From contig CAMLCW010000277.1 of the NCBI GenBank assembly GCA_946478645.1, forward strand, positions 1-6,831: a DNA stretch of 6,831 nt. The letters run 5' to 3'. The translations under genes were made by a program, and so were the position numbers. Numbering within the stretch: the first letter of the stretch is position 1; every line of letters starts with the position of its first letter. The DNA is from an uncultured Variovorax sp. (GTDB lineage Bacteria; Pseudomonadota; Gammaproteobacteria; Burkholderiales; Burkholderiaceae). Below the pieces are notes generated by a model, which worked only from the letters and a program-made list of their open reading frames with translations, was not told the DNA's origin and made no database searches. Below are positions 5,354 through 6,831 of the stretch, in pieces.

Positions 5354-6831
5354 CGCATGTCCCCCAAGGCCATCTTCTCGAACTGGAACTGGCGCGCGAG
5401 CACGCGCTGCGCCTCGGTCCACGCCCTGCATTCGGGCTGTTCGGCGTCGATCGCGTCGAGCTGGTTCATGATGCCGCGGAAGTAGCCCAGGTTGACGGCC
5501 TCGCCCAGCGCGCGCAAGCGCTCGGGCGACGGCGCGTGCAACGGCGGCGCGGCGGCCACGGCAGCCTGCGGCGCCGCGGCCGCGTCGGTCCAGCGCAGGC
5601 CGAGGCGGCGCTCGAGCCAGTCGAGCAGCTCGCTGTGGCGCACGGGCTTGACGAAGAAATCCTCGGGCGCGATGCCGACGTCGTTCTCGAGCCCCTTGTC
5701 GAAGGCGTTGGCCGAGACGATCGCCACCGGCGCATCGGCCAGGCCCAGCCGGCGCGCACGCCGGATCGTCTCCCAGCCGTCGATGCCGGGCATCGCGAGG
5801 TCGACGAACATCGCGTCGGGCCGGTAGCCGGCCGCGACGAGGTCGAGCGCGTCGTGCCCGCTCGCAGCGCTGCGCAGCGCGAAGCCCAGCGGCGCGAGCA
5901 CATGGCCGAGCAGCTCGCGGTCGGCCTCCTCGTTGTCGACCACCAGCAACTGTCGGCGCGGCCCCTCGTAGCCGCGCCGTGTGCGCTGCTGGGCGGGCGC
6001 CGGTCGGCGCGGGCTGGCGGCCGCGTCGTGCACGCGCGGCAGGAAGAGCCGCACGCAGAACAGCGCGCCCGCGCCCGGCGTGCTGCGCACCTTCATCTCG
6101 CCGCCCATCAGGTCGGTAAGCATCTTCGCGATCGTGAGTCCCAGCCCCGCGCCGGGCGTCGAGGCCGCAGCCGCGCCGCCGCGCGCAAAGGGCTCGAAGA
6201 TGCGCGCGATCTCCTCGGGGGTCATGCCGGGCCCGGTGTCCTCGATCTCGACCGAAGCGAACTCGCGCGCATACGACAGCCGGAGCGTGACCTGGCCCGC
6301 CGCGGTGAACTTGATCGCGTTGCCCAGCAGGTTGATGAGGATCTGGCACACGCGCTTCTCGTCGGCGCGCACCAGCGCGGGCAGCCTGCCATCGGCCTCG
6401 AAGCGGAAGGCCAGGCCCTTCTCGGCGGCCTGCAGCTCGAACATGTCGGCCAACTCGCGCACGGTGTCGGCAAAGCGCATCGGGCGCGCATCGAGCGTGA
6501 GCTTGCCGGCCTCGATGTGGGCGATGGCCAGCGTGCCCTCGATCAGCGACAGCAGGTGCTCGCCGCCGCGCTTGATCACCGCCACCGCCTGGCGCCGGTG
6601 CGGCGGCACCGAGGCGTCTTCGCCCATCAGCTGCGCGTAGCCGAGGATGCTGTTGAGCGGCGTGCGCAGCTCGTGGCTGATGGCGCTGATGTAGCGGCTC
6701 TTGGCCTGGTTGGCCTGGTCGGCCGCGCGCCGCGCCTGGTCGGCCGCGAGCTTGGCCTGCTCGGCGACCTCGCGCGCCTCGTCGGCCGTCTGCTTGGCCG
6801 TCTGCAGCGCCTGGTCGGTGGCGCGGTGCAG
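5350..6831 (-). CDS. Hybrid sensor histidine kinase with C-terminal receiver (5' end outside window)
   Basis: The last 493 residues of a hybrid histidine kinase; the input and membrane segments lie beyond the right edge. Numbering here starts at the edge. Residues 1-45 are an alanine-rich heptad coiled coil. The HisKA dimerisation helix carries phospho-acceptor H53 (ISHELRTPLNSILGYAQLM). The ATP-binding domain has the N box ILINLLGNAIKFT (165-177), G1 DTGPGM (198-203), F box IFEPF (211-215) and G2 GAGLGLTIAKML (227-238). A Pro/Arg-rich linker leads to the receiver (about 294-410) with acidic D299, phospho-acceptor D344 (MFVDLAMPGIDGWE), S373 and K395 (FFVKP). The tail (about 432-493) is a helical segment without an evident HPt histidine. 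It autophosphorylates and should pass phosphate to its own receiver and/or to the downstream regulator, to which it is coupled by ATGA. No internal methionine is a valid start: the ATG at 6627 would remove the H box. The signal sensed cannot be told from this fragment. Confidence 0.95.
   Translation of the reverse strand: MHRATDQALQTAKQTADEAREVAEQAKLAADQARRAADQANQAKSRYISAISHELRTPLNSILGYAQLMGEDASVPPHRRQAVAVIKRGGEHLLSLIEGTLAIAHIEAGKLTLDARPMRFADTVRELADMFELQAAEKGLAFRFEADGRLPALVRADEKRVCQILINLLGNAIKFTAAGQVTLRLSYAREFASVEIEDTGPGMTPEEIARIFEPFARGGAAAASTPGAGLGLTIAKMLTDLMGGEMKVRSTPGAGALFCVRLFLPRVHDAAASPRRPAPAQQRTRRGYEGPRRQLLVVDNEEADRELLGHVLAPLGFALRSAASGHDALDLVAAGYRPDAMFVDLAMPGIDGWETIRRARRLGLADAPVAIVSANAFDKGLENDVGIAPEDFFVKPVRHSELLDWLERRLGLRWTDAAAAPQAAVAAAPPLHAPSPERLRALGEAVNLGYFRGIMNQLDAIDAEQPECRAWTEAQRVLARQFQFEKMALGDMR
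6713..6748 (-). repeat. 21-bp-periodic repeat encoding the kinase coiled-coil heptads
   Basis: The 15-mer gcctggtcggccgcg occurs at 6713-6727 and again, identically, at 6734-6748, offset by exactly 21 bp (seven codons). It encodes successive AADQA heptads just before the H box. Imperfect copies continue to the window edge. Read as protein, the a and e positions of six consecutive heptads are nearly all Ala, Val, Leu or Thr. This is a coding coiled-coil repeat, not a mobile or regulatory element. Confidence 0.7.

Noticed and set aside
4466..5485. Plus-strand open frame of 339 codons opposite the response regulator
   Set aside because: Antisense to a gene with intact receiver and HTH motifs; no domain of its own.
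5354..6349. Extension of the response-regulator frame upstream to 6349
   Set aside because: The extra residues are an Arg/Ala-rich shadow of the kinase gene; the receiver begins right after the 5353 start with its ATGA overlap.
1..6831. CRISPR array, tRNA or rRNA gene, IS element, riboswitch
   Set aside because: I looked for regularly spaced repeats, cloverleaf-like segments, transposase motifs and terminal inverted repeats and saw none. The only periodic repeat is the coding heptad repeat in the kinase. Non-coding space is limited to short gaps of 188 bp or less.

Overview
The window is uniformly GC-rich, with strong G/C third-position bias in all recognised genes. Its SecA N-terminus, the secA/dciA (DUF721) neighbourhood and a Bug-type (TctC) solute receptor point to a betaproteobacterium of the order Burkholderiales, probably a Comamonadaceae member such as Variovorax. 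The genus is an inference from protein character, not a search result. I see seven protein genes (the two at the window edges are partial), and no tRNA, rRNA, CRISPR array, transposase or attachment site.

Layout, left to right. (1) Positions 1-573, minus strand: the first 191 codons of secA. A 188-bp divergent spacer separates it from dciA (plus strand, 762-1070), a small DUF721 protein of the replicative-helicase-loader family. This is the housekeeping end of the window. (2) Positions 1109-3338, minus strand: a two-gene operon encoding a zinc-ribbon threonine-synthase-like PLP enzyme followed by a periplasmic Bug/TctC solute-binding protein. It ends at a likely intrinsic terminator just beyond the 3' end of dciA. 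(3) Positions 3427-4347, plus strand: a LysR-type regulator divergent from that operon. The 88-bp control region between them holds two near-tandem perfect palindromes, one of which abuts the lysR start codon. (4) Positions 4364-6831, minus strand: a two-gene signalling operon. It encodes a hybrid sensor histidine kinase (5' part outside the window), coupled by an ATGA overlap to a response regulator with receiver, unassigned middle region and LuxR-type HTH.

How they may work together. The LysR/PLP-enzyme/Bug set looks like a small substrate-responsive cassette: the receptor would bind an organic or amino acid in the periplasm, the PLP enzyme would act on an amino-acid-like substrate, and the LysR protein would sense it and switch the divergent operon. 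The substrate and reaction cannot be read from the sequence. The kinase and regulator form a separate signalling unit whose input domain lies to the right of the window, and nothing here ties it to the LysR cassette except adjacency. The most notable features are the palindrome pair with weak or absent Shine-Dalgarno sequences on both divergent genes, and the mixed active-site features of the PLP enzyme.
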